From: an uncultured Bacteroidales bacterium
GTDB taxonomy: Bacteria; Bacteroidota; Bacteroidia; Bacteroidales; UBA932
Direction of reading: 5' to 3'
DNA: 64,000 bases
Assembly (NCBI GenBank): GCA_946403855.1
Contig: CAMJBH010000003.1
Span: forward strand, 1 to 64,000
Position 1 is the stretch's first letter. Every line of letters begins with the position of its first letter. The translations under genes were made by a program, and so were the position numbers. The notes beneath the pieces were generated by a model. The model saw nothing but the letters and a program-made list of their open reading frames with translations. It searched no databases and was not told where the DNA came from. Below are positions 9,098 through 17,024 of this stretch, in pieces.

Positions 9098-9170
9098 GTA
9101 GTGGGTAGGAGAATCGAACTCCTATTGCGAGATTGAGAATCTCGAGTACTAACCGTTATACGAACCCACC
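9097..9170 (-). tRNA. tRNA-Glu (anticodon CTC)
   Basis: Read on the minus strand the sequence folds as a full cloverleaf: acceptor GGTGGGT/ACCCACT with a G1.U72 wobble, anticodon arm CGAGA-TTCTCAA-TCTCG with anticodon CTC, T arm AGGAG-TTCGATT-CTCCT, and an encoded CCA. The G1.U72 pair agrees with the Bacteroides tRNA-Glu sequence as I remember it. It reads GAG codons. Confidence 0.95.
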
Positions 9171-9247
9171 GGGTTGGAGTGCAAAGATATGAAGATTTTT
9201 TGATTCACCAAAAATTTTATCAAATTATTCTTATCTTTATAGTCATT

Positions 9248-11839
9248 ATGAGGCCACATTTTATTGCACTACTGGGTATTCTGGCGCTTGCTGCCCCCTG
9301 CACCATGCAGGCACAGCACATTTTGATAGAAGCAGAGCAGTTCCAATCGTATGGAACATGGTCTCTTGACCAGCAGTTCATGGAACATATGGGTTCTTCT
9401 TACCTGCTGGCACATGGCGCCGGCGTACCTGTCCAAGACGCAGTCACCAGCATCAACGTACCCAGGAACGGACGCTACTACGTATATGTCCGCACCTACA
9501 ACTGGACTTCTCCATTCGCCCTCGGAGAGGGACCCGGCAAATTCCGCGTAAGCATTGCAGGTCAGATGCTTGCCACCGTCGGCCACACCGGCACTTGCTG
9601 GGAGTGGCAGCAGGCAGGCCGCGTACATCTCCAGAAGGGCACATGCAAGGTTGGCCTGCACGACATCAGCGGGTTGGACGCGCGCTGCGACGCCCTGCTT
9701 TTGACCCGTAAACCGCTCAATGCTTCGCAGATTACAAGCTTCCGCCCCTACCCTGCCGAACCTTCAGAAATCAAAGACGCAGGCAATTTCGATTTCGTTG
9801 TCGTCGGCGCCGGGTATTCCGGGATCTGCGCCGCTGTGGCCGCCGCCAGACAGGGGCTCAAAGTGGCCCTGATCCAAGACCGCGCCGTACTTGGCGGCAA
9901 CAACTCCACGGAGATCCGCGTGCAGTTGGGAGGTTCTATAGACTGTCAGCCATACCCCAACCTGGGCAACCTGCTCAAAGAATTCGCCCCCACCCGCAAA
10001 GGTAACGCCATGCCGCCGGAGTACTACGGAGACGACGCCAAGATGGCAATAGTTGCAGCCGAGCCAGACATTAGCCTGTTCACCCTGACCAAGGTTCTGG
10101 AAGTCGAGAAGCAAGGCGGACGGATTGCATCCGTAATCGGAAGGCATGTGGTCAGCGGCGAGCGCTTCTGCTTCCGCGCCCCTCTGTTTGCCGACTGCAC
10201 CGGCGACGGCACCGTGGGTGTCCTGGCGGGAGCCGAATACCGCATGGGACGCGAGGGCCGGGACGATTTCGGCGAATCTATGGCCCCTGAGCAAGGCGAC
10301 AACATGGTGCTCGGCGCTTCGCTCCAGTGGAGCTCCAAGAAGGACAGTTCGCCCAGCTCCTTCCCCGTCGTTGAATACGGCATCAGCCTGGACGAAGAAA
10401 GCTTCCAGCGCATGACCAAAGGTTCCTGGACTTGGGAGACCGGCATGTTCAAGAATCAGATACTGGAGGCCGAGCAGATACGTGACTACGGCATGTTGGC
10501 CATATATGCCAACTGGTCGTACCTCAAAAACAAAGCATCCTGCCGCAAGGAATTCGAACGCCGGAGCCTCGACTGGGTGTCTTACAACAGCGGCAAAAGG
10601 GAGAGCCGCCGGCTCATGGGAGACTACGTGCTCACGGGGGACGATATTCTGAAGAACGTTCAGTTCCCCGACGGCACCTGCTCCACTTCGTGGTCCATCG
10701 ACATTCATTATCCTGAGCCAGAGAACCATAAGTTCTTCCCCGGACGCGAATTCAAGAGCGTCTGCGACCAGGAAGAAACGCCCGTCAGCCCCATCCCCTA
10801 CCGTTGCTTCTATTCCAGAAACGTCGAAAACCTGTTCATGGCCGGACGTGACATAAGCGTCACGCACATAGCCCTGGCATCGGTACGGGTCATGCGCACA
10901 TGTGCAATGATGGGTGAGGTCGTGGGGCTTGCGGCCAAGGTGTGCACGGATCACAACTGTATGCCCCGAGACCTGTGGCCCACGCATTTCGGGGACCTTA
11001 AAGTCCTGATGCAGAAAGGGGCGGGCAATCCTGACGCGCCAAACCTGCAGATGACCAACGTCGGGCGCAACGCCCACCACTTCTTCGAGAAGCCCCAGAC
11101 CGTCAAGGACACTCCTGAGCATGAAGTCAAGGACGCTGACTGGCAATTCGAAATAGGCGGCAGCAAGCTGGAAATGGTGCTGGTGGAGGGAGGCAGCTTT
11201 GACATGGGAGCCGACGGACGTGCCGAATTTACCCACGAAGACGAAAAGCCCGTGCACCGTGTGCAGCTTGACAGCTATTATATAGGCAGGTACGAAGTCA
11301 CAAACGCGCTTTGGAAAGCGGTTATGGGTGCTGAAGCCGGCATAAAGACAAAGGCCGAAGAAGACCAGTTGCCCGTCCAGCGCCGCACAAGAACTGAAAT
11401 CAAGGCCTTCTGCAACAAACTGGGCGAACTTACCGGCAAGTCCTTCCGACTGCCCACAGAAGCCGAATGGGAATACGCCGCCCGCGGAGGCAGGTACTCA
11501 AAGGGGTACCTTTACAGCGGCAGCGACGACTGGGCCGATGTGGCATGGATAAACCTGACTTCTGGCGGAGTCATGCACCCTGTGGGCAGCAAACTACCCA
11601 ATGAACTGGGTATTTACGACATGAGCGGCAATGCCTGGGAGCTGTGTTCCGATATTTACGGCCCCTACTCCCCTGCTTCGTCCACAAATCCTGCGGGAGC
11701 CGAGAAAGGCGCCTATGCCGTGGTGAGAGGAGGCGGTATTTTTGGCGGAACCAACAGCTGCAGAGTGACATACAGGAGCTTCGACGCTCCTGAAAGCAAT
11801 CTTGTAATCAACGGTTTCCGTATAGTAATGGATTTCTAA
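9248..11839 (+). CDS. Secreted three-domain fusion: beta-sandwich, FAD oxidoreductase, FGE-sulfatase domain
   Basis: An 863-residue exported protein. Signal peptide MRPHFIALLGILALAAP is followed by a carbohydrate-binding-like beta-sandwich (about 25-165, LIEAEQF and YYVYVRTYNW), then an FAD-dependent oxidoreductase of the FAD_oxidored type (about 180-620, FDFVVVGAGYSGICAAVAAA and a matching FMAGRDISVTHIA), and a C-terminal formylglycine-generating-enzyme-like domain (about 640-863, MVLVEGGSFDMGADG, RLPTEAEWEYAARGG, GNAWELCSDIYG, VVRGGGIFGG). ATG 9248 is preferred over upstream 9179 because it begins the signal peptide and lies just after a promoter-like TATCTTTA (9232-9239). No sulfatase gene is near, so the FGE domain may be non-catalytic or serve another role. 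Confidence 0.88.
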   Translation: MRPHFIALLGILALAAPCTMQAQHILIEAEQFQSYGTWSLDQQFMEHMGSSYLLAHGAGVPVQDAVTSINVPRNGRYYVYVRTYNWTSPFALGEGPGKFRVSIAGQMLATVGHTGTCWEWQQAGRVHLQKGTCKVGLHDISGLDARCDALLLTRKPLNASQITSFRPYPAEPSEIKDAGNFDFVVVGAGYSGICAAVAAARQGLKVALIQDRAVLGGNNSTEIRVQLGGSIDCQPYPNLGNLLKEFAPTRKGNAMPPEYYGDDAKMAIVAAEPDISLFTLTKVLEVEKQGGRIASVIGRHVVSGERFCFRAPLFADCTGDGTVGVLAGAEYRMGREGRDDFGESMAPEQGDNMVLGASLQWSSKKDSSPSSFPVVEYGISLDEESFQRMTKGSWTWETGMFKNQILEAEQIRDYGMLAIYANWSYLKNKASCRKEFERRSLDWVSYNSGKRESRRLMGDYVLTGDDILKNVQFPDGTCSTSWSIDIHYPEPENHKFFPGREFKSVCDQEETPVSPIPYRCFYSRNVENLFMAGRDISVTHIALASVRVMRTCAMMGEVVGLAAKVCTDHNCMPRDLWPTHFGDLKVLMQKGAGNPDAPNLQMTNVGRNAHHFFEKPQTVKDTPEHEVKDADWQFEIGGSKLEMVLVEGGSFDMGADGRAEFTHEDEKPVHRVQLDSYYIGRYEVTNALWKAVMGAEAGIKTKAEEDQLPVQRRTRTEIKAFCNKLGELTGKSFRLPTEAEWEYAARGGRYSKGYLYSGSDDWADVAWINLTSGGVMHPVGSKLPNELGIYDMSGNAWELCSDIYGPYSPASSTNPAGAEKGAYAVVRGGGIFGGTNSCRVTYRSFDAPESNLVINGFRIVMDF

Positions 11840-11847
11840 TTTTTTAT

Positions 11848-11855
11848 TACCTTTG
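11848..11855 (+). promoter_or_regulatory. Bacteroidetes -7 box for the aquaporin gene
   Basis: TACCTTTG matches TAnnTTTG and sits 24 nt before the start codon, giving a leader of about 20 nt. No clear -33 TTTG is seen. Confidence 0.7.
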
Positions 11856-11879
11856 TGTAAACCATAAACCAATTTTTGT

Positions 11880-12551
11880 ATGAAGAAGTATTTAGCTGAG
11901 TGCGTAGGCACTTTCGTTCTCACCTTCCTTGGATGCGGAACGGCAATGTTTCTTGGTTGTGGTGAGCCTGCCGGCGTGGTAGGCACAGCCATTGCCTTCG
12001 GTCTCGCGGTTGTTGCCATGGCATACACCATCGGCGGCATCAGCGGATGCCACATTAATCCGGCCATTACCCTTGGCGTCGCTCTCTCCGGCCGCATGAG
12101 CTGGAAAGATGCTTGCGGATACTGGTGCGGCCAGTTTATCGGCGGTATCCTTGCCGGCGCTCTGCTCTGTGCAGTCGCATCCGTCGTCAGTGCTCCGGAT
12201 CTCACCGGCGGCCTCGGCACCAACGGTGTTGCTAACGCCGGAGGTGTATGGGGTGCAGCTCTCGTGGAGGTGATCGCCACATTCCTCTTCGTGCTCGTTG
12301 TTCTGGGCACCACCGATCCTAAGGTCGGCGCAGGCAACTTCGCAGGACTTGCTATCGGTCTCAGCCTCATCCTCATCCACCTTGTGTGCATCAACCTCAC
12401 CGGCACTTCCGTGAACCCTGCAAGGTCTCTCGGTCCTGCAATCTTCGCCGGTGGCCAGGCCCTTAAGGATGTGTGGGTATTCATCTGCGCTCCTCTGGTG
12501 GGCGGCGCTCTGAGCGCACTCTGCTGGAAGTGCCTTGCTCCCAAGGAGTAA
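11880..12551 (+). CDS. aqpZ: Aquaporin (MIP family)
   Basis: A 223-residue inner-membrane channel. The two half-helix motifs are HINPAITLG (Asn60) and SVNPARSLGPA (Asn about 179), with six hydrophobic segments between and around them. The N-terminus MKKYLAECVGTFVLTFLGCG is typical of the water-channel AqpZ group; water over glycerol is likely but inferred. It has its own promoter box and a bidirectional terminator at 12573-12605 shared with rpmE. Confidence 0.95.
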   Translation: MKKYLAECVGTFVLTFLGCGTAMFLGCGEPAGVVGTAIAFGLAVVAMAYTIGGISGCHINPAITLGVALSGRMSWKDACGYWCGQFIGGILAGALLCAVASVVSAPDLTGGLGTNGVANAGGVWGAALVEVIATFLFVLVVLGTTDPKVGAGNFAGLAIGLSLILIHLVCINLTGTSVNPARSLGPAIFAGGQALKDVWVFICAPLVGGALSALCWKCLAPKE

Positions 12552-12572
12552 ACGGCATAGCGCCAGAAAATT

Positions 12573-12605
12573 AAAAGCCCGAAGCTCCTTGAGCTCCGGG
12601 CTTTT
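12573..12605. terminator. Bidirectional terminator between aqpZ and rpmE
   Basis: AAAAGCCCGAAGCT, loop CCTTG, AGCTCCGGGCTTTT: a 14-bp stem with one mismatch and A/T tracts on both flanks, between two convergent genes. Confidence 0.92.
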
Positions 12606-12625
12606 TCCTATCACGTCGCAAGCAA

Positions 12626-12877
12626 TTATTTCTTGCGGGCTTTGTAGCGCTGGTAGAACTGGTCCACACGGCCGGCGGTATCGACGATCTTCATCTTGCC
12701 GGTGTAGAAAGGGTGAGATGTGTTGGAAATCTCAAGCTTCACGAGAGGATATTCAACGCCCTCGATAGTTATCGTCTCCTTGGTGTTGGCGCAACTGCGG
12801 GTGATGAACACGTCTTCGTTGGACATATCCTTGAAAGCTACAAGTCGGTAGGTTTCGGGATGGATTCCTTGTTTCAT
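12626..12877 (-). CDS. rpmE2: 50S ribosomal protein L31, type B
   Basis: An 83-residue ribosomal protein starting [20 protein letters not shown] and ending YQRYKARKK. Only one Cys is present, so it is the zinc-free type B form, and [23 protein letters not shown] is characteristic. The frame is open further upstream but the family start is ATG 12877, with a TATATTTG -7 box at 12903-12910 giving a leader of about 21 nt. Confidence 0.97.
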   Translation of the reverse strand: MKQGIHPETYRLVAFKDMSNEDVFITRSCANTKETITIEGVEYPLVKLEISNTSHPFYTGKMKIVDTAGRVDQFYQRYKARKK

Positions 12878-12902
12878 AAAACTAGTTTTAAAAAATCGGC
12901 CG

Positions 12903-12910
12903 CAAATATA
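12903..12910 (-). promoter_or_regulatory. Bacteroidetes -7 box for rpmE2
   Basis: On the minus strand TATATTTG, a full match to TAnnTTTG, 26 nt from the start codon. Confidence 0.75.
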
Positions 12911-13141
12911 GCACTTTTCCTGTAAATAACAATGGTTCGGCAGCAAAATCTAGAATCCGATTGCCACCGTGCCAAGGCGGTCGTTGGCATAGACCTGCCT
13001 GGCACAGCTCAGCGAATTGCACCCAGCGGAATTACCGCCATGACTTCTCCTTCATATCCGGCGCCGATGTTATAGGGATAATAGTATATGACCAGAAAAA
13101 GAATTGTGTTTTCAATGGGAAGTTGGTTCACATATCAATTT
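12911..13141. other. Gene-free stretch between rpmE2 and the fic operator
   Basis: No intact gene. TGCCAA/TTGGCA forms a weak palindrome at 12970-12989 next to a GTGCCAAGG core like those at 1987 and 14357. On the minus strand short frames read NIGAGYEGEVMAVIPLG and, in another frame, NDRLGTVAIGF before a stop. Both look like pieces of an outer-membrane barrel end, so this may be a degraded gene; the evidence is thin. Confidence 0.4.
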
Positions 13142-13189
13142 TTTGACAGATTCTTTTATATCTGTCAAATTTTCCATATTTTTGACACC
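13142..13189 (+). promoter_or_regulatory. Palindromic operator and promoter of the fic gene
   Basis: TTTGACAGAT (13142-13151) and ATCTGTCAAA (13160-13169) form a perfect 10-bp dyad with an 8-nt centre. A third half-site, TTTTTGACAC, lies at about 13179-13188. It overlaps a -7-like TATTTTTG at 13177-13184, so a bound repressor would cover the promoter. The Fic protein has a C-terminal winged-helix-like part, so autoregulation is a reasonable inference. Confidence 0.65.
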
Positions 13190-13210
13190 TGAATAATAAG
13201 CTATCAAAAA

Positions 13211-14320
13211 ATGGAAGCATACGACCGGAATGTACCTTACAACCAATTGCCCCCTCTCCCTCCTGCAACTGAGTTATACCGTGATGAAGAAGTTCTTGAC
13301 AGACTGATGGTTGCCAGTCGCCGTCTCGCCGAATTGAAGGGGCTTGCATCTACGCTTCCCAATCAATCCATTTTTGTAAACACTATAGCTCTGCGAGAGG
13401 CAAAGGCCAGCAGTGCCATCGAAAATATCTTCACGACAGATGATGAGCTTTATCGGTCTCTGTCATATCAAGAAGATGATTATCTGGAAGGCCCCGCCAA
13501 AGAGATTCTCCATTATCGAGAAGCGCTTTGGAAGGGTTATCAGAAGATTACCGCCGAAAAGGAACTGACCCTCGATACGATTATAGATATATACAGGGTG
13601 GTCAAGAAGACTAATGAAGGTATCCGACCCTATCAGGCCGAGGTGGTGATAAAAAAAAGAGGATGGGGATCTCTGGTCGCCGAGACCGTCTACACTCCAC
13701 CACGCGGCAAGGGCATCATTGAAAAGAAGATAAATGAGCTATTGGAGTTTCTAAATGACGACACAAGATTTCCGATTGATTCCTTACTGAAAATGGTTAT
13801 GGCTCATTATCAGTTTGAAGCTATCCATCCGTTCAGGGATGGTAACGGTAGAACCGGCAGAATTCTTTGCATCTTATACCTGATTCAAAAACAGTTACTG
13901 GATCTACCAATTTTGTACTTGAGTGCATACATCCTTCAAAACAAGGATGACTATTATTGGAAACTGAATGGCGTAACGGGAACTCGTTTATGGAAACCAT
14001 GGATTCTGTATATGCTGGAAGCCGTATCCCAAACTGTTGAATACACTATAGATAAAATCCTTCGAATTAAGAAACTAATGGATAATACCCAGATTGTGAT
14101 GCTCAATAACAATTTTCCGGTAAAAAAGATGGATATTCCAAAGCTTTTCGAACAGCCATATATCCGACCAAGAAACCTGATCTCGGACAAGATAAAGAGC
14201 GTCAACACAGCCAAAAAGTATCTAAGCCAACTTGAATCTTTAGGTATGCTGGATAGAGAGAAAGTTGGGAAAGAATATATATGGTTTAACACAGATTTAA
14301 TGACAATCCTATCGGATTAA
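13211..14320 (+). CDS. Fic-domain protein, self-inhibited type, with winged-helix C-terminus
   Basis: A 369-residue protein. The Fic active-site motif HPFRDGNGRTGR (about 206-217) marks an AMP-transferase. The motif SSAIEN (67-72) fits the inhibitory helix pattern [S/T]xxxE[G/N], so the enzyme carries its own inhibitor in the N-terminal part. The C-terminus (NTAKKYLSQLESLGMLDREK) looks like a winged helix. Base composition is clearly AT-richer than the neighbours, which suggests transfer. It stands alone behind a palindromic operator and before a terminator-like region. Its targets are unknown. Confidence 0.92.
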   Translation: MEAYDRNVPYNQLPPLPPATELYRDEEVLDRLMVASRRLAELKGLASTLPNQSIFVNTIALREAKASSAIENIFTTDDELYRSLSYQEDDYLEGPAKEILHYREALWKGYQKITAEKELTLDTIIDIYRVVKKTNEGIRPYQAEVVIKKRGWGSLVAETVYTPPRGKGIIEKKINELLEFLNDDTRFPIDSLLKMVMAHYQFEAIHPFRDGNGRTGRILCILYLIQKQLLDLPILYLSAYILQNKDDYYWKLNGVTGTRLWKPWILYMLEAVSQTVEYTIDKILRIKKLMDNTQIVMLNNNFPVKKMDIPKLFEQPYIRPRNLISDKIKSVNTAKKYLSQLESLGMLDREKVGKEYIWFNTDLMTILSD

Positions 14321-14356
14321 CCGCACGTGCGCTTCCGCCTTTCCCTTACCCGTAGC

Positions 14357-14392
14357 GTGCCAAGGTGTGCATCGACCGGCACCCCTTGGCAC
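14357..14392. terminator. Palindrome after fic, sharing the GTGCCAAGG core
   Basis: GTGCCAAGGTGTGC (14357-14370) pairs with GCACCCCTTGGCAC (14379-14392), one mismatch, 8-nt loop. T-rich TTTTGGGCCTTTTTTG follows, so it can end the fic transcript. The arm core is the same as in the long palindrome at 1987-2074. Confidence 0.75.
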
Positions 14393-14410
14393 GTTTTGGG
14401 CCTTTTTTGA

Positions 14411-14442
14411 GCCTACGGGTGCAACAGCCTGCACCCGTAGGC
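14411..14442. terminator. Perfect 13-bp hairpin between convergent genes
   Basis: GCCTACGGGTGCA, loop ACAGCC, TGCACCCGTAGGC. It lies downstream of fic and, on the other strand, of the GLUG/SGNH gene, so it probably insulates both. The A-rich partner tract TTTTTT lies just before it at 14402-14408 and would be the T-tract mirror for leftward transcription. Confidence 0.75.
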
Positions 14443-14478
14443 ACACCGGCCCAACGAAGGCCGTCCTAACGGCTGTGC

Positions 14479-17022
14479 TTAATCTTCAAGCCAGGCGCCG
14501 AGCTCGGTGTAGATCTTCTCGGCCATGAACTTCATGGCTTGGGAGCCGGGATGGCAACCGCCGGTATCGCCGCTGTAGTCGTGCTTGGGCATGTTGGGCT
14601 GGGTACCCTTGTTGCTCAAGGTCGAAGGGCTGTAGCCGCCGAGGTCGTTGAATCCGTTGACACGGAACAGGTTGACCGTCTTGGCACCGTAGTGGCCGGC
14701 TATGTCGAGTATCGACTGCTCTATGCTCTGGCTCAGGTAGTCTCCTATGATGCACACCACCTTGCACTGCGGGTATCGCTCCTTGATCTGGCACATCAGC
14801 TTCACATAAGCCTCACAGAAGGTGCCGTCCGGCAGAGCGTTGATCTCACTGCGGGTCTTGGCAGCATCGGCAGTCGCATAGATAGCGTTCATGATGCTTT
14901 CTGAAGGCTTGGTTCCTCCGTAGATGTTGGACGCATCGTTACGAATGTCCACGCCGGGAGCCAAAGGATCGGCATTGTGGGCCCAGTCATTGGTGCCGCC
15001 GTGGATGAGGATGATGTCGGGACGTCCCACGCCGCCGCACTCGGCAAAGCGGGTGGTGAAGTCCTTCTTGAACCAGGCATTGGACGCAGTTCCGTACCGG
15101 GCCTTATAGTTGGCATCAGTGGTGTTGGTCACAGTGGAACCGGAGAAAGCGATGTTGGTATCGAACTCGCAGTCCTTCATGTAATCGTGGGCCAGACGAT
15201 ACCAGTATGTCTCGTTGACCAGAGTCAGGGTGCCGTCAACCGCCGGATAGTGAGCGCTGTAGCCGGCAGGAATCCAGCCCTTGAAAGTGGAGATGGAGTC
15301 TCCGATCACGCTCAGACGCTTGGCTGCTTTGGGCTTGACATTGGGATCGGCGGGAAGGCCGTCAATGGTGGGCAGACCGTTTGCTCCGGCCACCCAGGTG
15401 GTGCCGTTGGCGCTTGCCTGGAGCTTGGAAAGAAGGGTTCCGTCGGTAAACTGGGCAGTCGTAAGAGCCTGGTTGCCAGTCTCGGTAGTCCTGCCTTCGT
15501 CTGGACCGATCTGCTTCATGGCTTCGTCCCAGAAACAGTTGCGCACAGTGGTCGGCTGGGTGCAGCGGGCGTAGATGGCTCCGTAGAAGCAGTCGCCGCT
15601 CACGTCGGTGACACGCTCGCCGCGGTTAAGGACATTCGTAGGCGTAATGGTAGAGTAACAGTTTTCGTACACCGTGGTCCCGGTGCAGTTCTGGTAGCCG
15701 CTGATTCCGCCCAGCGCGCCGCGGTTGCCCACAGAAGTTGTCTGGACGAGCGAAGGAGCTGCATAGCAGCCTTTTATGGTAGTTATGCTGCTGCCGTGGG
15801 TCCATCCCACCAGACCGGTCACAAGGGAGTAGGCATTGCTGCCGCCGTTGTTGCCGGTGGCGGTGATTTCGGCTCCTATAGACGCACAATTGGATATGGT
15901 CACAGGCTTGGTGGCATTGCCGACTTTGAGGGAGCTGGAAAGGAATCCGGTGTAGCCGACCACGGCACCGACGGAATACTGGCCGCTGACTACGCCGTAG
16001 GTTGCGCACTTGTCAATAACAATCTCGGTAGTAGGAACCGCAGCACCCACGATGCCGCCGACGAAGTACTTGTCGGAGCCCATCTTGCCGTAGCTTCCGA
16101 AGACGCACTCTTCTATACGTCCGCCCATCAGCTGGCCCACGATGCCGCCCAGTATGTAGCCGACATTGGTAAGGTTGCCTTCAAAAGAGCAGCCCTTGAT
16201 GAGGGTTTTCTCTCCCTCAGCCTTGCCCACGATGCCGCCGGCCCAGTGATAATAGATATTGATCGTGTGATCTTTGGTCACGCGGCAGTTCTCGATGGTG
16301 GAGTTCTTGGCATAGCCCACCACGCCGCCGGAGAATTTACCGTAGAACGTGGCTTCGCCGTTCATTGTACAGTTCTTGATAGTGGATGAATCCATCCAGC
16401 CCACGAGGCCGCCTGAATAACCGGCGTTGGCGTCTGACCCGACACTCAGTTCCTTGACATACTGCCGCACCTGGCCCGATACTGTACAATTCTCTATGTC
16501 ACAAGATTTTGCATAGCCAATCAGAGCAGCGCAGTAAACATATTTACCGTCAATGTTAAACTCCGCCAGCGACAGGTTCTTCAGCACTGCCCCGGTTCCC
16601 TTGGCTATGAATCCGGAGGGAGTTTTGGCCGCCGTCTCGACGGTAAGGTTTACAATGGAATTGCCGCCGCCGTCATAAACGCCCTTGAATTCCTCGGTTT
16701 GAGAAAGAGGCTTGAAGGACTTGCCCTTCATGTCAATGCTGGCTGTTTGCTTGTAGAAAGCAGCCACAAACTGGGAAGCCTTGTCGGAATTGGTATATAT
16801 AGACAACGAATCCAAATCTTGCGCAGTGGCAATCTGGAAAGGATCGGCCTCTGTGCCCATACCTCCGGAGAAATGCCAGGTCTGAGGCTCAGGCTCTGGA
16901 GTCGGAGTAGGCTCAGGAGTCGGAGTGGGAGTAGGTTCCGGCTTAGGTGCCGGAGGTTCTGGTTTCTCACAAGACAAAACCACTAACGCCAAAGAGGCGA
17001 ACAAAAGTGCAAACTTCTTCAT
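14479..17022 (-). CDS. Surface lipoprotein: GLUG repeats plus SGNH/GDSL hydrolase
   Basis: An 847-residue lipoprotein with signal MKKFALLFASLALVVLSC and a Pro/Glu/Thr linker (20-47). Residues about 50-560 are GLUG repeats (many GGIVG or GGLVG units with INNC-like strands), starting with GTEADPFQIATAQDLDSL. Residues about 570-847 form an SGNH hydrolase: VIGDSIS (block I Ser), HGGTNDW (block III Asn), and GGCHPGSQAM near 822 (block V His). SGNH enzymes remove acyl or acetyl esters; the substrate is unknown. The gene starts 2 nt after the upstream DUF1343 stop and is probably in one operon with it and glmM. Confidence 0.9.
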   Translation of the reverse strand: MKKFALLFASLALVVLSCEKPEPPAPKPEPTPTPTPEPTPTPEPEPQTWHFSGGMGTEADPFQIATAQDLDSLSIYTNSDKASQFVAAFYKQTASIDMKGKSFKPLSQTEEFKGVYDGGGNSIVNLTVETAAKTPSGFIAKGTGAVLKNLSLAEFNIDGKYVYCAALIGYAKSCDIENCTVSGQVRQYVKELSVGSDANAGYSGGLVGWMDSSTIKNCTMNGEATFYGKFSGGVVGYAKNSTIENCRVTKDHTINIYYHWAGGIVGKAEGEKTLIKGCSFEGNLTNVGYILGGIVGQLMGGRIEECVFGSYGKMGSDKYFVGGIVGAAVPTTEIVIDKCATYGVVSGQYSVGAVVGYTGFLSSSLKVGNATKPVTISNCASIGAEITATGNNGGSNAYSLVTGLVGWTHGSSITTIKGCYAAPSLVQTTSVGNRGALGGISGYQNCTGTTVYENCYSTITPTNVLNRGERVTDVSGDCFYGAIYARCTQPTTVRNCFWDEAMKQIGPDEGRTTETGNQALTTAQFTDGTLLSKLQASANGTTWVAGANGLPTIDGLPADPNVKPKAAKRLSVIGDSISTFKGWIPAGYSAHYPAVDGTLTLVNETYWYRLAHDYMKDCEFDTNIAFSGSTVTNTTDANYKARYGTASNAWFKKDFTTRFAECGGVGRPDIILIHGGTNDWAHNADPLAPGVDIRNDASNIYGGTKPSESIMNAIYATADAAKTRSEINALPDGTFCEAYVKLMCQIKERYPQCKVVCIIGDYLSQSIEQSILDIAGHYGAKTVNLFRVNGFNDLGGYSPSTLSNKGTQPNMPKHDYSGDTGGCHPGSQAMKFMAEKIYTELGAWLED

Positions 17023-17024
17023 GG

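Noticed and set aside
9097..9170. Integration site at tRNA-Glu
   Set aside because: No integrase, and no repeat of the tRNA 3' end was found in the window.
9764..11257. Long antisense frame of 497 codons under the FAD fusion gene
   Set aside because: It mirrors the codon bias of the sense gene; the sense frame has clear domains. The same holds for the other long antisense frames, for example at 14977-16389, 17932-19521 and 52039-53850.
12950..13140. Degraded outer-membrane protein gene
   Set aside because: Two short barrel-like pieces lie in different frames with no intact remainder; too little to call a pseudogene.
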